Below, one piece after another: positions 1 through 9,391 of a stretch of DNA of 64,000 nucleotides. A program made the translations under genes and the position numbers. This stretch comes from Formosimonas limnophila (GTDB lineage: Bacteria; Pseudomonadota; Gammaproteobacteria; Burkholderiales; Burkholderiaceae). The stretch lies in the NCBI RefSeq assembly GCF_014652675.1, contig NZ_BMZG01000001.1, positions 248,001-312,000 of the forward strand, read 5' to 3'. The number at the start of each line of letters is the position of its first letter. Within the stretch, counting starts at the first letter, position 1. The notes under the pieces were generated by a model. It was given only the letters and a program-made list of their open reading frames with translations, had not been told where the DNA came from and did not search any database.

Positions 1-1334
1 GTTGTGCCGTGGCGGATGCGCCAGTTCTTGGTCGTGATTGATTGTGCCGCACCGATATAACTCATGGGATTCATGAGTTTGACGATGGCTGGATCGGCAG
101 ATGTGCCGTTGACACGGCTGTTTGCTTGGCCAAATGCGGTAAAGTGCTGAGCCTTGATTGTGCTTGTGCCAAATAAATCATTCTCACCGCTGGAGAGATC
201 CAGCGCGTCGAATGCAGGCGGTGTTTTCAAGCGAGTGATGGTTTTGACGTATTGGTCAAAGTCAACGCTCACAACTTGCCCATTGTGGATGGTCAACCAC
301 GGTGTGTTGGATAAATCCGTGCCTTTGTTCAATGCTTTTTGTGCCGAGCTCATGAGCAGGGATGTGATGTGTTCTTTGAATGTGCCATTTCCAGCGGCAT
401 TCAGTGTGAGCAACTCGCCTTTTTCATCGCGAAGTTTTAAGCCATTAAGATAGCCTGGAAATCGGGTTTTGAGGTCTTTGGCGGTTTTGATTTCAGCCAC
501 AGTGAGTGTGCCAGCGACTTCTTTTCGCTCCATGCGAAAATCAATCATATTGCCCATCATCATTTTTTTATACGCTGTCACACCAGCGAATTGCCACTCA
601 TAAGCGGCATCCGTATTTTCTAAATTCGTGATGGGGCAGTAGGCCGATACCGCAAAAATATCGTCACGGGCGTTCGCCGCTCCCAGTGCTTTGAGAGCTG
701 GCTCGTAGTCTGAGTGATTGCCACTGGCACCGAGTAGCGCTGACATCGCACCACCCGCACTGGTACCATTGGAGATGATTTTCTCTGCATTACCCGGCAT
801 CGCGGCGTCATTGTGGCGAAGGTAGCGCACGGCGGCTTTTAAATCGACAATCGCGGCGGGTGCTTTACCCGTGTATTGGCCGTCTGTATTTTGGGTGGTA
901 CGACCACGTGCACCAGGTGCTGCGACCACATAGCCGTGAGCCAAAGCGTAGGCCACAGTGCTCGTTTTTCCTGCTTTGGGGCCTTTGAGGCTTGGGGTTG
1001 CTGTCGCTGGTTCGGCGGGCATGTAACCACCGATGCTGTTGGGTAAAAATATCGGCGCGTTTTGGGCATTGTATGAGCCGATCTGTCCGTTTGCGAAATA
1101 GGCTTCGGGGATGTAGATGTTCATTTGTTGGTACTGAGTATCAACGGGATTTTTCACATAAACGATGTGCTCATACGCGCGGTATTTGATTTCTTGGCCG
1201 TTGACTTGGATAATTTGGCTGGTGTATTGGTTGGCATTAAAGGTTAAATCGTTCTTGTTGACCACTGTATCTGCTTGTGCGATAAGAGGCAGTGTGATTA
1301 AACTGAGACTGGCTAACTGATTGAATAACTGCAT
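1..1334 (-). CDS. Tannase-like secreted alpha/beta hydrolase (3' end beyond window)
   Basis: Translating the reverse strand from the ATG at 1334 gives an open frame of at least 444 codons that runs off the left edge, so the C-terminus is missing. The first ~22 residues form a signal peptide (hydrophobic core, LIAQA cleavage-like end), so the enzyme should be exported. Residues 141-145 read GARGR. The nucleophile elbow G-T-S-A-G-G lies at residues 190-195, with Ser192 the likely catalytic serine. These two motifs and the AAYEW stretch after a CPI segment resemble subtype B tannases and related feruloyl-type esterases. Family level (alpha/beta hydrolase) is fairly sure; the substrate (a galloyl or other phenolic ester) is inference. 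The catalytic acid and histidine would lie in the later part and could not be verified. The gene seems monocistronic. Confidence 0.75.
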   Translation of the reverse strand, partial: MQLFNQLASLSLITLPLIAQADTVVNKNDLTFNANQYTSQIIQVNGQEIKYRAYEHIVYVKNPVDTQYQQMNIYIPEAYFANGQIGSYNAQNAPIFLPNSIGGYMPAEPATATPSLKGPKAGKTSTVAYALAHGYVVAAPGARGRTTQNTDGQYTGKAPAAIVDLKAAVRYLRHNDAAMPGNAEKIISNGTSAGGAMSALLGASGNHSDYEPALKALGAANARDDIFAVSAYCPITNLENTDAAYEWQFAGVTAYKKMMMGNMIDFRMERKEVAGTLTVAEIKTAKDLKTRFPGYLNGLKLRDEKGELLTLNAAGNGTFKEHITSLLMSSAQKALNKGTDLSNTPWLTIHNGQVVSVDFDQYVKTITRLKTPPAFDALDLSSGENDLFGTSTIKAQHFTAFGQANSRVNGTSADPAIVKLMNPMSYIGAAQSITTKNWRIRHGT

Positions 1335-1451
1335 GAAAAACTTTCTGATGGATGGTTAAATAAGCATCGATGAAGACCGAATGAGAATGATTATCGTCCT
1401 AAAGTATTTTTATGGACAAATCATGTTTGGAGTCCAGAACAAAACAATGGC

Positions 1452-3017
1452 CTACGAACTACAGGAAAGCATTGAACAACCTGCCTTATTGAGTGCCCAG
1501 TCAGGACGTTTGGCATACAGATGTGAGAATGTAGGGTTGTCATCGTAAGGTGTGCGTAGTGCGGCTTGCAATTCGTGTAACACACTGAGATCCCCGAGTG
1601 TCGCCGCGTCAATTGCTTGTTGCGCTAAATAATTGCGCAGAACAAAGCGTGGGTTAAACGCATTCATGCGTTGTTTGCGCATTTCGTGTGGTTCGCTTTG
1701 TTGGGCAATTCGCTGTGCGTATTGGCTGAGCCAATCTTGAACCGTGGTTCGGTGACGCTCGTTTGTTAATAACTCAGGATGATAAAAAGCAGGTGTCACG
1801 CTGTCTAAAAGCGGAACTTCTGACACATCAGCCAAGCATCGGAAAAACTCAGTGTAATCGACGTTCAGAGCCTGCATCCATGAAAACAAACCATTAATTA
1901 GGTCATCGTCGGTATCTGTCCAATCAAGTAAGCCAAGTTTGCCCGCAAGTGTTGCGTGCAATTGCTGCTCATAGACTTCATCAAATTGTGCCAAACCGTC
2001 AATCAATGATTGTTGAGAAGGCGCTACTGCGACCAAACTTTCGGCGAGTTTTTGTAAATTCCAACGCACCACACCCGCTTGTTTGCCAAAAGCATAGCGC
2101 TTTCCACCCGCATCGGTCGTGTTCGGCGTCCAGCCAAAGTCCAGATTGTCTATCCAGCCGTAAGGCCCATAGTCAATAGTCAAGCCGAGAATCGACATAT
2201 TGTCTGTGTTCATCACGCCATGAACGAAGCCGACGCGCAGCCACTCATTGACCAATCGTGCGGTGCTCGCGCAAATTTCTTTGAACCATTGATTGAATCG
2301 TTCGTGCGCGTTGCCCGTGACGTGCGGAAAGTCACGACTGATGGTGAAATCCACGAGCTTTTTAAGCAAAGCAAAATCGCCACGCTGCGCCAGCAACTCA
2401 AAATGCCCAAAACGAATGAATGACGGTGAAACACGGCAGACAATCGCCCCCGGTTCTGCCTCAGCGCGACCATCATAAAATATATCTCTAACCACATCGT
2501 CGCCTGTGTGAATCAAGCTCAATGCCCGCGTGGTCGGCACGCCCAAGTGATGCATCGCTTCAGAGCACAAAAACTCACGAATCGACGAGCGCAACACAGC
2601 GCGGCCATCGGCACGGCGCGAATAGGGGGTCGGCCCTGCGCCTTTGAGTTGTAATTCTGAGCGCACACCGTTGTGTACTACTTCACCGAGTGAAATGGCT
2701 CGTCCATCGCCGAGTTGCCCAGCCCAGTGACCAAACTGATGACCGCCATAACAGGTTGAGAAGGGTTGCATGCCTTCGATTGGCTGATTTCCTGAAAATA
2801 CTTGAGCAAATTGCGCGCTCTGCACGTCATCATTAGTCAAACCAACCAATGCTGCCACATCGGACGAGTAAGCCAACAGCGTTGGGTGAGATACCGGTGT
2901 GGGCGGCGTCGCAGACCAAATAGCATGGTGGACTTGGCGGGGTTGATTGTCCATCTCGACCGAGAGTTTGTCCTCGGGGAGTTCTCGGATCAGGCGGTTG
3001 TCAAAATGAAGGTTCAT
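1452..3017 (-). CDS. selO: SelO-type protein AMPylase (YdiU/UPF0061)
   Basis: About 521 residues, the usual length for SelO/YdiU pseudokinases, which transfer AMP from ATP to Ser/Thr/Tyr of target proteins and act in redox and stress responses. Visible family blocks are YGGHQFGHWAGQLGDGRA near residue 90, LKGAGPTPYSR, DGRAVLRSSIREFLCSEAMH, GFVHGVMNTDNMSILG and YGPYGWID. The C-terminus ends GCSMLSCSS; the cysteine three from the end sits where eukaryotic SelO has selenocysteine. The longer frame begins at a TTG (3023), but the ATG two codons later (3017) is the more natural start. The gene stands alone between the tannase-like gene and pepN, all on the minus strand. Confidence 0.92.
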   Translation of the reverse strand: MNLHFDNRLIRELPEDKLSVEMDNQPRQVHHAIWSATPPTPVSHPTLLAYSSDVAALVGLTNDDVQSAQFAQVFSGNQPIEGMQPFSTCYGGHQFGHWAGQLGDGRAISLGEVVHNGVRSELQLKGAGPTPYSRRADGRAVLRSSIREFLCSEAMHHLGVPTTRALSLIHTGDDVVRDIFYDGRAEAEPGAIVCRVSPSFIRFGHFELLAQRGDFALLKKLVDFTISRDFPHVTGNAHERFNQWFKEICASTARLVNEWLRVGFVHGVMNTDNMSILGLTIDYGPYGWIDNLDFGWTPNTTDAGGKRYAFGKQAGVVRWNLQKLAESLVAVAPSQQSLIDGLAQFDEVYEQQLHATLAGKLGLLDWTDTDDDLINGLFSWMQALNVDYTEFFRCLADVSEVPLLDSVTPAFYHPELLTNERHRTTVQDWLSQYAQRIAQQSEPHEMRKQRMNAFNPRFVLRNYLAQQAIDAATLGDLSVLHELQAALRTPYDDNPTFSHLYAKRPDWALNKAGCSMLSCSS

Positions 3018-3050
3018 GAGCAAACTTTATCATAAGCGGTGAAAACGGGT

Positions 3051-5651
3051 TTAGCCCAAGGCTTTGCCGACAATCTCACGCACGTCTTGTGATAGATTCG
3101 GTGCGTTGAACACGGTTTGTAACGCTTCTCGCATCAAAGATTGGTACGGCTCAGCATAGGTGCGCCACTGCTCAAGCGTTCGTGCAAGACGGGAGGCTAC
3201 TTGTGGATTTTTGGCATCAATGGCCAAAACTTGCTCCGCCCAAAAACGATAACCCGAGCCATCGGTCGCATGGAAATGTGCTGGATTGGCGTTACAAAAA
3301 GCAAAAACCAAAGAGCGCAGACGGTTTGGATTCGGGTTGGTGAATGCTGGGTGGGCAAGCAGTTTTTGTAAAGTCGCGGTGATATTTGCATCGTGTGGAT
3401 TAGCGGCTTGAGCCGTGAACCATTTGTCGATGACCAGGGCTTCTTTCTCGAAACGGTTGTAAAAATCATTCAGTAACGCTTCGTCTTGCCCCTCGTGTAT
3501 CGCGGTGGTCAACGCTGCGATGCGATCGGTCATATTGTCAGCTGCGGCGTATTGTGTTGTTGTAGTGTCAGGCTTGGCTGAGGAAATGTGACGGAGCGCG
3601 AGGTTGCGCAGGGCGCGTTCGCCCGCTGCCACACCGTTGTAAGCGTAAGCAGTTTTGGGTTCAAGTGTGGAGTACAGGCTTTGCCATTCGATTTGCAGTT
3701 GTTTGGACAGAGCGCGGCTGGCGCGTTCACGCGCTGCGAATAGTTTCTGTGGGTCAAGCGGCTCGCATTTGCTCACGAGCTGAGCAAGGTATGAGAAGCT
3801 GGGCAACGTGAACAACTGAGCGCGATAAGCAGGGCTTAATGACTCGTCCGTGAGCAGGCTGCGGAATGTATCGAATTGCTCATGGCTAAACACAGGTTCG
3901 AGCATATCAGCGACGATGGCTCGTGCAAATATCTGCTGCACAGCGTCCCAGCGGTTGAACGCGTCGGTGTCTGTTGCTGCGAGTGTGGCAAGTTGGTCAT
4001 CGCTGTAGTCGTATTCGATGCTGACGGGGGCAGAGAAATTTCGGTTCAGCGACGGGGTGGGTTCAGCTGTGATGTTCTCGAACGTGATGGATTCATTGGC
4101 TTGTTTGAGCTCGATCAGCGTGTCGATGTCTGTGCCGAGCAGGGCGACGCGCAACGGAATGTGCAGCGGTGCTTTGATTAAATTGGCTTCTTTGAGTTCA
4201 ATACCAACGGGTGGATTGCTTTGTGCGAAATGAAGCGTGTAGGTTTGTGCGTTTGCATCAAATTCGCTCGTGACCCGAACCGTGGGTGTGCCAGCTTGTT
4301 CGTACCAGCGACCGAATTGAGTCAAGTCAGCTTGATTGGCGTCGGCCATGGCTGCGCGGAAATCGTCGCAGGTGACGGCTTGTCCGTCGTGACGTTTAAA
4401 GTACAAATCCATGCCGCGACGGAAACCATCGCGTCCGAGCAGTGTTTCGTACATGCGCACCACTTCAGCGCCTTTCTCGTACACGGTCATGGTGTAGAAG
4501 TTGTTGATTTCTTCATAGGCATTCGGGCGAATGGGGTGCGCCATGGGGCCTGCGTCTTCCATGAATTGCGCTGTACGCAGCATGGCCACATCGTCAATGC
4601 GCTTGACGGCGCGTGCGCTGGTTGCCGCGTCTGGTGACAAGCCTTCGGCCAGTTGGTCGCTTGAAAACTCTTGGTCGCGGTAGACGGTTAAGCCTTCTTT
4701 CAGGCTCAGTTGAAACCAGTCTTGGCATGTGACGCGGTTACCCGTCCAGTTGTGAAAATATTCATGACCCACGACCGCTTCGACGCCCTCAAAGTCAACA
4801 TCAGTGGCTGTTTCGGGATGGGCGAGCACGAATTTGGTGTTGAAAATATTCAACCCTTTGTTTTCCATCGCACCCATGTTGAAATCCGATGTGGCGACAA
4901 TCATGAAACGCTCTAAGTCCAATGGCAAACCAAAACGCGCTTTGTCCCAGCGAATGGAGGCTTTGAGGCTGTCCATCGCGAATTGGGCTTTGGGCAAATC
5001 GTGTGGCTCAACGTAGACTTGAAGTAACTTCTCTGCACCATCCTGAGTGATGGTTTCTTCTAAACACGCCAATTGCCCCGCGACAACGGCGAATAAATAC
5101 GATGGTTTTGGAAACGGGTCATGCCATGTGACCATGTGGCCGCCATTGGGCAAATCGCGCGTCTCTATGAGGTTGCCATTTGATAGTAAGACGGGAAATG
5201 CCGCTTTGTCAGCAATCAACTCCACCGTGTACGTTGACAACACATCAGGACGATCTGGGAAGTACGCCATACGACGAAAACCCTCGGCCTCACACTGGGT
5301 CATCAGATGCACACCTGTGGTAAATAATCCCGATAAACTCGTGTTGGTGTTCGGTGTGCACGTCGTGATGATGTGTAGCATGCCTGATTCTGGTGGGTTG
5401 TGTAGCGTGAGCGTGCTGTCTGTGACGGTGTACTCAGAGGGGTCAAGTGGAGTCTCTTCATTGTTGAGCGAAATGAATTGTAATGTGATGTGTTCGCCAT
5501 TGAGCACCAATGGTACTGGTTCATCATTTTTTCGCTCAAACTCCAACCACAACGTTACCGTGGTTAATTCGGGTTTTAAATCGAACAATAAATCCGTGGT
5601 GGGAATGTCGTAAGGGAAGGGTGTGTAGTCGGATCGTAGATGTGTGGTCAT
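3051..5651 (-). CDS. pepN: Aminopeptidase N (M1 zinc metallopeptidase)
   Basis: Cytosolic M1 aminopeptidase that removes N-terminal residues from peptides. The substrate-recognition GAMEN motif (MGAMENKGLNIFNT) is followed by the zinc site HEYFHNWTGNR (HExxH) and the downstream glutamate in LKEGLTVYRDQEF. Beyond these lie the beta-sandwich and the long helical C-terminal domain of proteobacterial PepN. An upstream ATG at 5684 would add eleven residues, but those codons lie inside a REP-like palindrome (5665-5683). The conserved N-terminus (LRSDYTPFPYDIPTTDLLFDL) fits a start at 5651, which gives 866 residues. No strong ribosome-binding site precedes either ATG, so the start is moderately sure. 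Confidence 0.93.
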   Translation of the reverse strand: MTTHLRSDYTPFPYDIPTTDLLFDLKPELTTVTLWLEFERKNDEPVPLVLNGEHITLQFISLNNEETPLDPSEYTVTDSTLTLHNPPESGMLHIITTCTPNTNTSLSGLFTTGVHLMTQCEAEGFRRMAYFPDRPDVLSTYTVELIADKAAFPVLLSNGNLIETRDLPNGGHMVTWHDPFPKPSYLFAVVAGQLACLEETITQDGAEKLLQVYVEPHDLPKAQFAMDSLKASIRWDKARFGLPLDLERFMIVATSDFNMGAMENKGLNIFNTKFVLAHPETATDVDFEGVEAVVGHEYFHNWTGNRVTCQDWFQLSLKEGLTVYRDQEFSSDQLAEGLSPDAATSARAVKRIDDVAMLRTAQFMEDAGPMAHPIRPNAYEEINNFYTMTVYEKGAEVVRMYETLLGRDGFRRGMDLYFKRHDGQAVTCDDFRAAMADANQADLTQFGRWYEQAGTPTVRVTSEFDANAQTYTLHFAQSNPPVGIELKEANLIKAPLHIPLRVALLGTDIDTLIELKQANESITFENITAEPTPSLNRNFSAPVSIEYDYSDDQLATLAATDTDAFNRWDAVQQIFARAIVADMLEPVFSHEQFDTFRSLLTDESLSPAYRAQLFTLPSFSYLAQLVSKCEPLDPQKLFAARERASRALSKQLQIEWQSLYSTLEPKTAYAYNGVAAGERALRNLALRHISSAKPDTTTTQYAAADNMTDRIAALTTAIHEGQDEALLNDFYNRFEKEALVIDKWFTAQAANPHDANITATLQKLLAHPAFTNPNPNRLRSLVFAFCNANPAHFHATDGSGYRFWAEQVLAIDAKNPQVASRLARTLEQWRTYAEPYQSLMREALQTVFNAPNLSQDVREIVGKALG

Positions 5652-5664
5652 GGTATCAAGGTCG

Positions 5665-5742
5665 GTAGGGTGGGCGTTGCCCATAATATTAGAGAGTGTC
5701 TTGTACGACGAGTTAAAGAAAGGTGGGCATTGCCCACCCTAC
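5665..5742. repeat. Inverted pair of REP-like palindromes with GTAG feet
   Basis: Two near-identical imperfect palindromes lie in opposite orientation about 40 bp apart. The plus-strand copy is GTAG (5665-5668) followed by GGTGGGCGTTGCCCA. The minus-strand copy (5722-5742) is GTAG followed by GGTGGGCAATGCCCACC. A short hairpin with a GTAG foot is the layout of REP elements mobilised by RAYT (TnpA-REP) transposases, and an inverted pair resembles a BIME. The second copy begins one base after the gltX stop codon. No RAYT gene is present in the window. The pair could form one cruciform or stem-loop that buffers gltX and pepN transcripts. Confidence 0.7.
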
Positions 5743-5743
5743 A

Positions 5744-7159
5744 TTAAACAGATAAACCAGCAGTCAAACGCTGAACCACTTCATCTCGACCAATAATGTG
5801 AATGATGGCATCCAGAGACGGGCTTTGCGTTAAACCGAGCAAAATCGCACGCAGTGGCACACCGAGTGCTGACATTTTTAGAGTATGGTCAGCGAGTGTG
5901 GATTTAATCAGTGCATTGATGGATTCTTTTTCCCATGCGATGTCTTTGAGCTTCGTGGCGAAGTCTGCGAGTGCGGGGCGATTGGCATCGTTGAGGTGCT
6001 CGCGAATCAGCTCGACGTTTGGCTCGTATTTCAGATAAAAACCTTCTGCCGCAGTCGCGATGTCTTCGAGTGTGTCACTACGTGATTTGTAGAGTTCAAC
6101 AATCGCGGCGAGCGGACGGCTCGTCAGTGGTGCAACATGCTCGTAGGCGGCAAGGCGTTTTGACACGCGAGGTTCAATGAGTGAGGTGAGTTCGGCGTTG
6201 TCTTTTTGGTTGATGTAGTGGTTGTTGACCCAATTGAGTTTTTTGGGATCCCACTGTGAGGAGGAGGACGACAAATGCTCAACGCTGAACCATTCGACGA
6301 ATTGTTCGCGGGTGAAAATCTCGTCGTCGCCGTGTCCCCAACCGAGGCGTGCGAGGTAGTTATTCAATGCTTCGGGCAAATAACCCATGCGCTCATAGTC
6401 CATGACCGCTGTGGCGTTTTTGCGTTTCGATAGCTTTGTGCCATCTGGTGCGAGAATCATCGGGATGTGACCGTAAGCAGGAATCGGTGCGCCGAGGGCT
6501 TTGAGGATGTTGATTTGCTTTGGGGTGTTGTTCACATGATCGTCACCGCGGATGACGTGGGTGATGCCCATGTCCCAGTCATCGACGACGACGCAGAAAT
6601 TGTATGTCGGAGTGCCATCGGGGCGCGCGATGATGAGGTCGTCTAACTCTTCGTTATTGAACGAAATTTCGCCTTTGACCACGTCCACCCATGAGGTTCT
6701 GCCTGTGAGTGGGTTTTTGAAGCGCACCACGGGTTGTACCTCTGCTGGGATGGCAGGCAGGGTTTTGCCAGCCTCGGGACGCCATGTACCATCGTACTTT
6801 TCGCGTTCGCCTCGGGCTTTTTGAGCTTCACGCATGGCTTCGAGTTCTTCTTTCGAGGTGTAGCAGTAGTAGGCGGTGCCGTCTTCGAGCATTTGTGCGA
6901 TGACTTCACGGTATCTGTCCATACGTTGCATTTGGTAGTATGGGCCATCGTCGTGGGTGAGGCTCAGCCACTGCATGGCGTTGAGAATTTCAGCGACGTT
7001 TTCGGGGGTGGAGCGTTCGACATCAGTGTCTTCGATGCGCAGCACAAAAGTGCCACCAAAATGCTTGGCCAAAGCCCAACTAAATAATGCAGTGCGAGCA
7101 CCGCCAATATGCAGTGCGCCTGTAGGACTGGGGGCGAAACGGGTACGAATGGTTGTCAT
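5744..7159 (-). CDS. gltX: Glutamate--tRNA ligase
   Basis: Class I aminoacyl-tRNA synthetase of 471 residues that charges tRNA-Glu in the cytosol. The nucleotide-binding HIGH-type motif appears in [19 protein letters not shown] (residues 8-26) and the KMSKS-type loop as KLSKRKNA near residue 243. The C-terminal anticodon-binding helical domain is complete. Length and motifs match the bacterial discriminating GluRS. The ATG at 7159 has a good AGGAAA site upstream on the minus strand. The stop codon abuts a REP-like repeat. Confidence 0.97.
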   Translation of the reverse strand: MTTIRTRFAPSPTGALHIGGARTALFSWALAKHFGGTFVLRIEDTDVERSTPENVAEILNAMQWLSLTHDDGPYYQMQRMDRYREVIAQMLEDGTAYYCYTSKEELEAMREAQKARGEREKYDGTWRPEAGKTLPAIPAEVQPVVRFKNPLTGRTSWVDVVKGEISFNNEELDDLIIARPDGTPTYNFCVVVDDWDMGITHVIRGDDHVNNTPKQINILKALGAPIPAYGHIPMILAPDGTKLSKRKNATAVMDYERMGYLPEALNNYLARLGWGHGDDEIFTREQFVEWFSVEHLSSSSSQWDPKKLNWVNNHYINQKDNAELTSLIEPRVSKRLAAYEHVAPLTSRPLAAIVELYKSRSDTLEDIATAAEGFYLKYEPNVELIREHLNDANRPALADFATKLKDIAWEKESINALIKSTLADHTLKMSALGVPLRAILLGLTQSPSLDAIIHIIGRDEVVQRLTAGLSV

Positions 7160-7226
7160 AAATTTTCCTAAAAATTCAACTCAATAATTCATCTGACAGC
7201 CATAACGACGCTGTCAACACGGTTTT

Positions 7227-7781
7227 TTAAAAACCTTTGCCAAACACGCTGCGTGTACCTGAGAGTACTTCGTGCAACGCGCGGCGGTCGTGGTTCATCA
7301 ACGATGTGCCAAGCAAGGTCAGCCAATTAGCGAATACCAATAAAAAGCCTAACCCATAAAGATAGCCGGCGCCAGCACTGGTGATATTATCGCTGTGCCG
7401 CAGCACGAAAATCGTCAGTAATGCAGGCAAAATGCCCAACACGCAGGCGAATACATAACGCAACCAAGCTTGTTTGTAATTAATCGCTGATTTGATTGAG
7501 TTCTTGTCACTCGCAATGCGAATGTGCCAAGTTTTTTGTGCCAACGTCTGCCCGCTGTGCGTCCAGCAGTACGTGAAATAAATCCCAAAAACACCAAATA
7601 ACACCCATTGCTTGATCCAGTCGGGGATGTTTAAGCCAGTAATGGTCGATACTATTTGCAACAACAAACCCGTGACAAAAAAAATGCCAAACAGTAAAAC
7701 GAATTCGTATAAGCTGGCGCCGAGTCGGCGGGCGATGGAAGGGCTGGGCATGGGATTTGTGTTGGTTTGATAAACGCCCAT
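7227..7781 (-). CDS. RDD family membrane protein
   Basis: 184 residues. The N-terminal motif ARRLGASLYEF has the arginine followed by a hydrophobic helix typical of RDD proteins, and the WTHSGQTLAQKTWHIRI block carries a second family signature. About four membrane segments are visible (roughly residues 27-45, 55-75, 105-125 and 140-160). RDD proteins are integral membrane proteins of mostly unknown role, some linked to ion exchange. In Burkholderiales an RDD gene commonly follows the sigma factor-DUF3619-DUF3106 group, as here. A terminator separates it from DUF3106, so it is probably transcribed separately. Confidence 0.85.
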   Translation of the reverse strand: MGVYQTNTNPMPSPSIARRLGASLYEFVLLFGIFFVTGLLLQIVSTITGLNIPDWIKQWVLFGVFGIYFTYCWTHSGQTLAQKTWHIRIASDKNSIKSAINYKQAWLRYVFACVLGILPALLTIFVLRHSDNITSAGAGYLYGLGFLLVFANWLTLLGTSLMNHDRRALHEVLSGTRSVFGKGF

Positions 7782-7862
7782 TTTAACTCAAGTGACGTTG
7801 TGCATGGGCTGTTTGCTAACGTCAAATAGTTGATTCGTGTATGGATGAGTGTCGAAAATGAA

Positions 7863-7884
7863 AAGACGCGATGAATCGCGTCTT
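7863..7884 (-). terminator. AAGACGCG-type hairpin terminator after DUF3106 gene
   Basis: AAGACGCGAT (7863-7872) pairs perfectly with ATCGCGTCTT (7875-7884). It lies just past the DUF3106 stop and, read on the minus strand, ends in a short T-run. Nearly the same stem occurs at three other places in the window. Confidence 0.75.
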
Positions 7885-7912
7885 GGGTGTTAAATCTGCG
7901 AACTATATGATT

Positions 7913-8287
7913 TCACTTTTGCTCAATGAACATTTGCCATGATTTAGCACGGGTTTTGGCGTTGTTTTGGTCGTCATTTTTGAGCTGTTGGTTCACTTGC
8001 GAGCGTTGTTGATTTGACAAACTGGCCCACTCTTCCATGCGGGCTTGTGCGTTTTTTCGCTGCTCTGGTGTCATGTTTTTGAGTTGATTGACTCGTCCTA
8101 ACCACTGTTGCCTCTGTGACTGAGGCAGTTGCTCCCATGTGGATTTCAGTGGTTGTAACATAACTTGTTCTGTTGCGGTTATCTGTCCCCAGTCCTGTGC
8201 ATGGGCGACACCGCTGACGCTGCCATAGGTGATGACAAGGGCAAAGGCGATTTTGGTCAGAGCGAGGTGTTTAGGGTGTGTTACCAT
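7913..8287 (-). CDS. DUF3106 family exported protein
   Basis: 124 residues with a signal peptide ending at VAHAQ (near residue 30). The mature part is rich in Trp, Gln and Arg, with repeated short motifs (WEQLPQSQRQQWLGRV, MTPEQRKNAQARMEEWASLSNQQRSQV) typical of DUF3106, a betaproteobacterial periplasmic family of unknown function. It overlaps the end of the DUF3619 gene by 17 nt, so the two are translationally coupled to the upstream sigma factor gene. The context suggests a three-gene envelope-linked regulatory unit. Biochemical role unknown. Confidence 0.85.
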   Translation of the reverse strand: MVTHPKHLALTKIAFALVITYGSVSGVAHAQDWGQITATEQVMLQPLKSTWEQLPQSQRQQWLGRVNQLKNMTPEQRKNAQARMEEWASLSNQQRSQVNQQLKNDDQNNAKTRAKSWQMFIEQK

Positions 8288-8774
8288 GAGAAAAGCCTGT
8301 TTTTTGGACGTGACCGTGAGCGGGTTGTTGCACGATTTTTTGGTTGAACTGGTTAAAGTCGTTGTCGAGATACGCTTGTAATGGAATCTCTTCGTTCAAA
8401 ATGGCATCAATATTGGGCGCTACCGCTTCTGAGGTGGGGGTATTCATGAGTGCCATCGCGCTACTCATTTGCTGTTCATTATTTTGTGTCAGGCTGCGTT
8501 GTGAGGCAAAAATAGCTAGGAACAAGGCCGGAGCTATCACGATGGTTCGTGCGAACGTGGGTAAGCGTTGTAGCCAGCCAATCAAGCCATTCGCTGTGGT
8601 ATCAATGCGCACCGCAGGTTTGTTCAGTTGTGAGAGGGCACGAACACGTGCCGCACGCAAACGCTCTGTGACATGATGCGGTAGCTCATCCACGGCCTCA
8701 TTCAAATGAGCGCGCGTTAGTTGAATCGCTGTAGCAGTGCGGATGGCATCGAGGTTTAGTGTGTGCTGATTCAT
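8271..8774 (-). CDS. DUF3619 family membrane protein, possible anti-sigma partner
   Basis: 167 residues. The N-terminal part (about 1-75) is soluble and carries TRAHLNEAVDELPHHVTERLRAARVRAL. One membrane helix (about 85-105, TIVIAPALFLAIFA) follows, then a C-terminal segment outside the membrane. DUF3619 proteins are encoded directly after an ECF-like sigma factor in Burkholderiales. The soluble N-terminus, single TM segment and ATGA overlap with the sigma factor gene make an anti-sigma or sensor role plausible, but this is inference from context. No zinc-binding anti-sigma motif is seen. Confidence 0.8.
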   Translation of the reverse strand: MNQHTLNLDAIRTATAIQLTRAHLNEAVDELPHHVTERLRAARVRALSQLNKPAVRIDTTANGLIGWLQRLPTFARTIVIAPALFLAIFASQRSLTQNNEQQMSSAMALMNTPTSEAVAPNIDAILNEEIPLQAYLDNDFNQFNQKIVQQPAHGHVQKTGFSHGNTP

Positions 8775-9367
8775 GATGTGATTCCTAATTCGCGTAGCTG
8801 ATCGGCTAAGGTGTGAGCGGCGCGTGAGCAGTGGGTTTTGACACTACCCTCGGAGCAGCCCATGGCTTGGGCGGTATCAGTGACGCTGTAATCCTCCCAA
8901 TAACGCAGCAAGAATGCTTCTCGTTGACGAGTTGGCAGCATTTTTATTAAATCTTCTAATAGATTGAGAATCTGTTCACGAGAGACCGTGGTCTCGGCTG
9001 ATTCGGTTTGGCCGTTGGTATTTTTTGACAACAGCGATTCAAGTACATCAAAGCCCGCCTCATCGTCAGATGAGGATTCAAACATCGAAAACGTCGGCGT
9101 CCAGTGGTCACGAACTTTGTTTCGGCGAAAGTGATTGTGAATGGCGTTTTGCAAAATCCGTGTGAACAACATCGGCCATTCATTGGCGGGTTTGTCGCTG
9201 TAAGACTGTACCAGGCTGATCATGGCATCTTGGACAATGTCGAGCGCGTTTTCCTCATTGCGTACGGCATACAGCGCGTGCTTGTACGCACGACGCTCAA
9301 CGCTGGCTAAGAAGTCGTCGAGCGTCTCGTGTATCACGCTGTCAACGGGGGTGGTTTTTTTGCTCAT
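8771..9367 (-). CDS. ECF-like sigma-70 family RNA polymerase sigma factor
   Basis: About 198 residues. Region 2 (RRAYKHALYAVRNEENALDIVQDAMISLVQSY ... WPMLFTRILQNAIHNHFRRNKVRDHW) and region 4 (LPTRQREAFLLRYWEDYSVTDTAQAMGCSEGSVKTHCSRA) are both clear, separated by an acidic linker. Region 4 shows the helix-turn-helix that binds the -35 element. The open frame extends to a TTG at 9385, but the ATG at 9367 (MSKKTTPVDS) is preferred; neither has a good ribosome-binding site. It is followed by DUF3619 (4-nt overlap) and DUF3106, and preceded by the gamma carbonic anhydrase gene. The stimulus it answers to is unknown. Confidence 0.9.
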   Translation of the reverse strand: MSKKTTPVDSVIHETLDDFLASVERRAYKHALYAVRNEENALDIVQDAMISLVQSYSDKPANEWPMLFTRILQNAIHNHFRRNKVRDHWTPTFSMFESSSDDEAGFDVLESLLSKNTNGQTESAETTVSREQILNLLEDLIKMLPTRQREAFLLRYWEDYSVTDTAQAMGCSEGSVKTHCSRAAHTLADQLRELGITS

Positions 9368-9391
9368 TTTAATAAAAGTATCCAACCGAGA

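Noticed and set aside
5047-5613. 188-codon plus-strand frame
   Set aside because: Antisense to the pepN N-terminal part; no motif or start signal.
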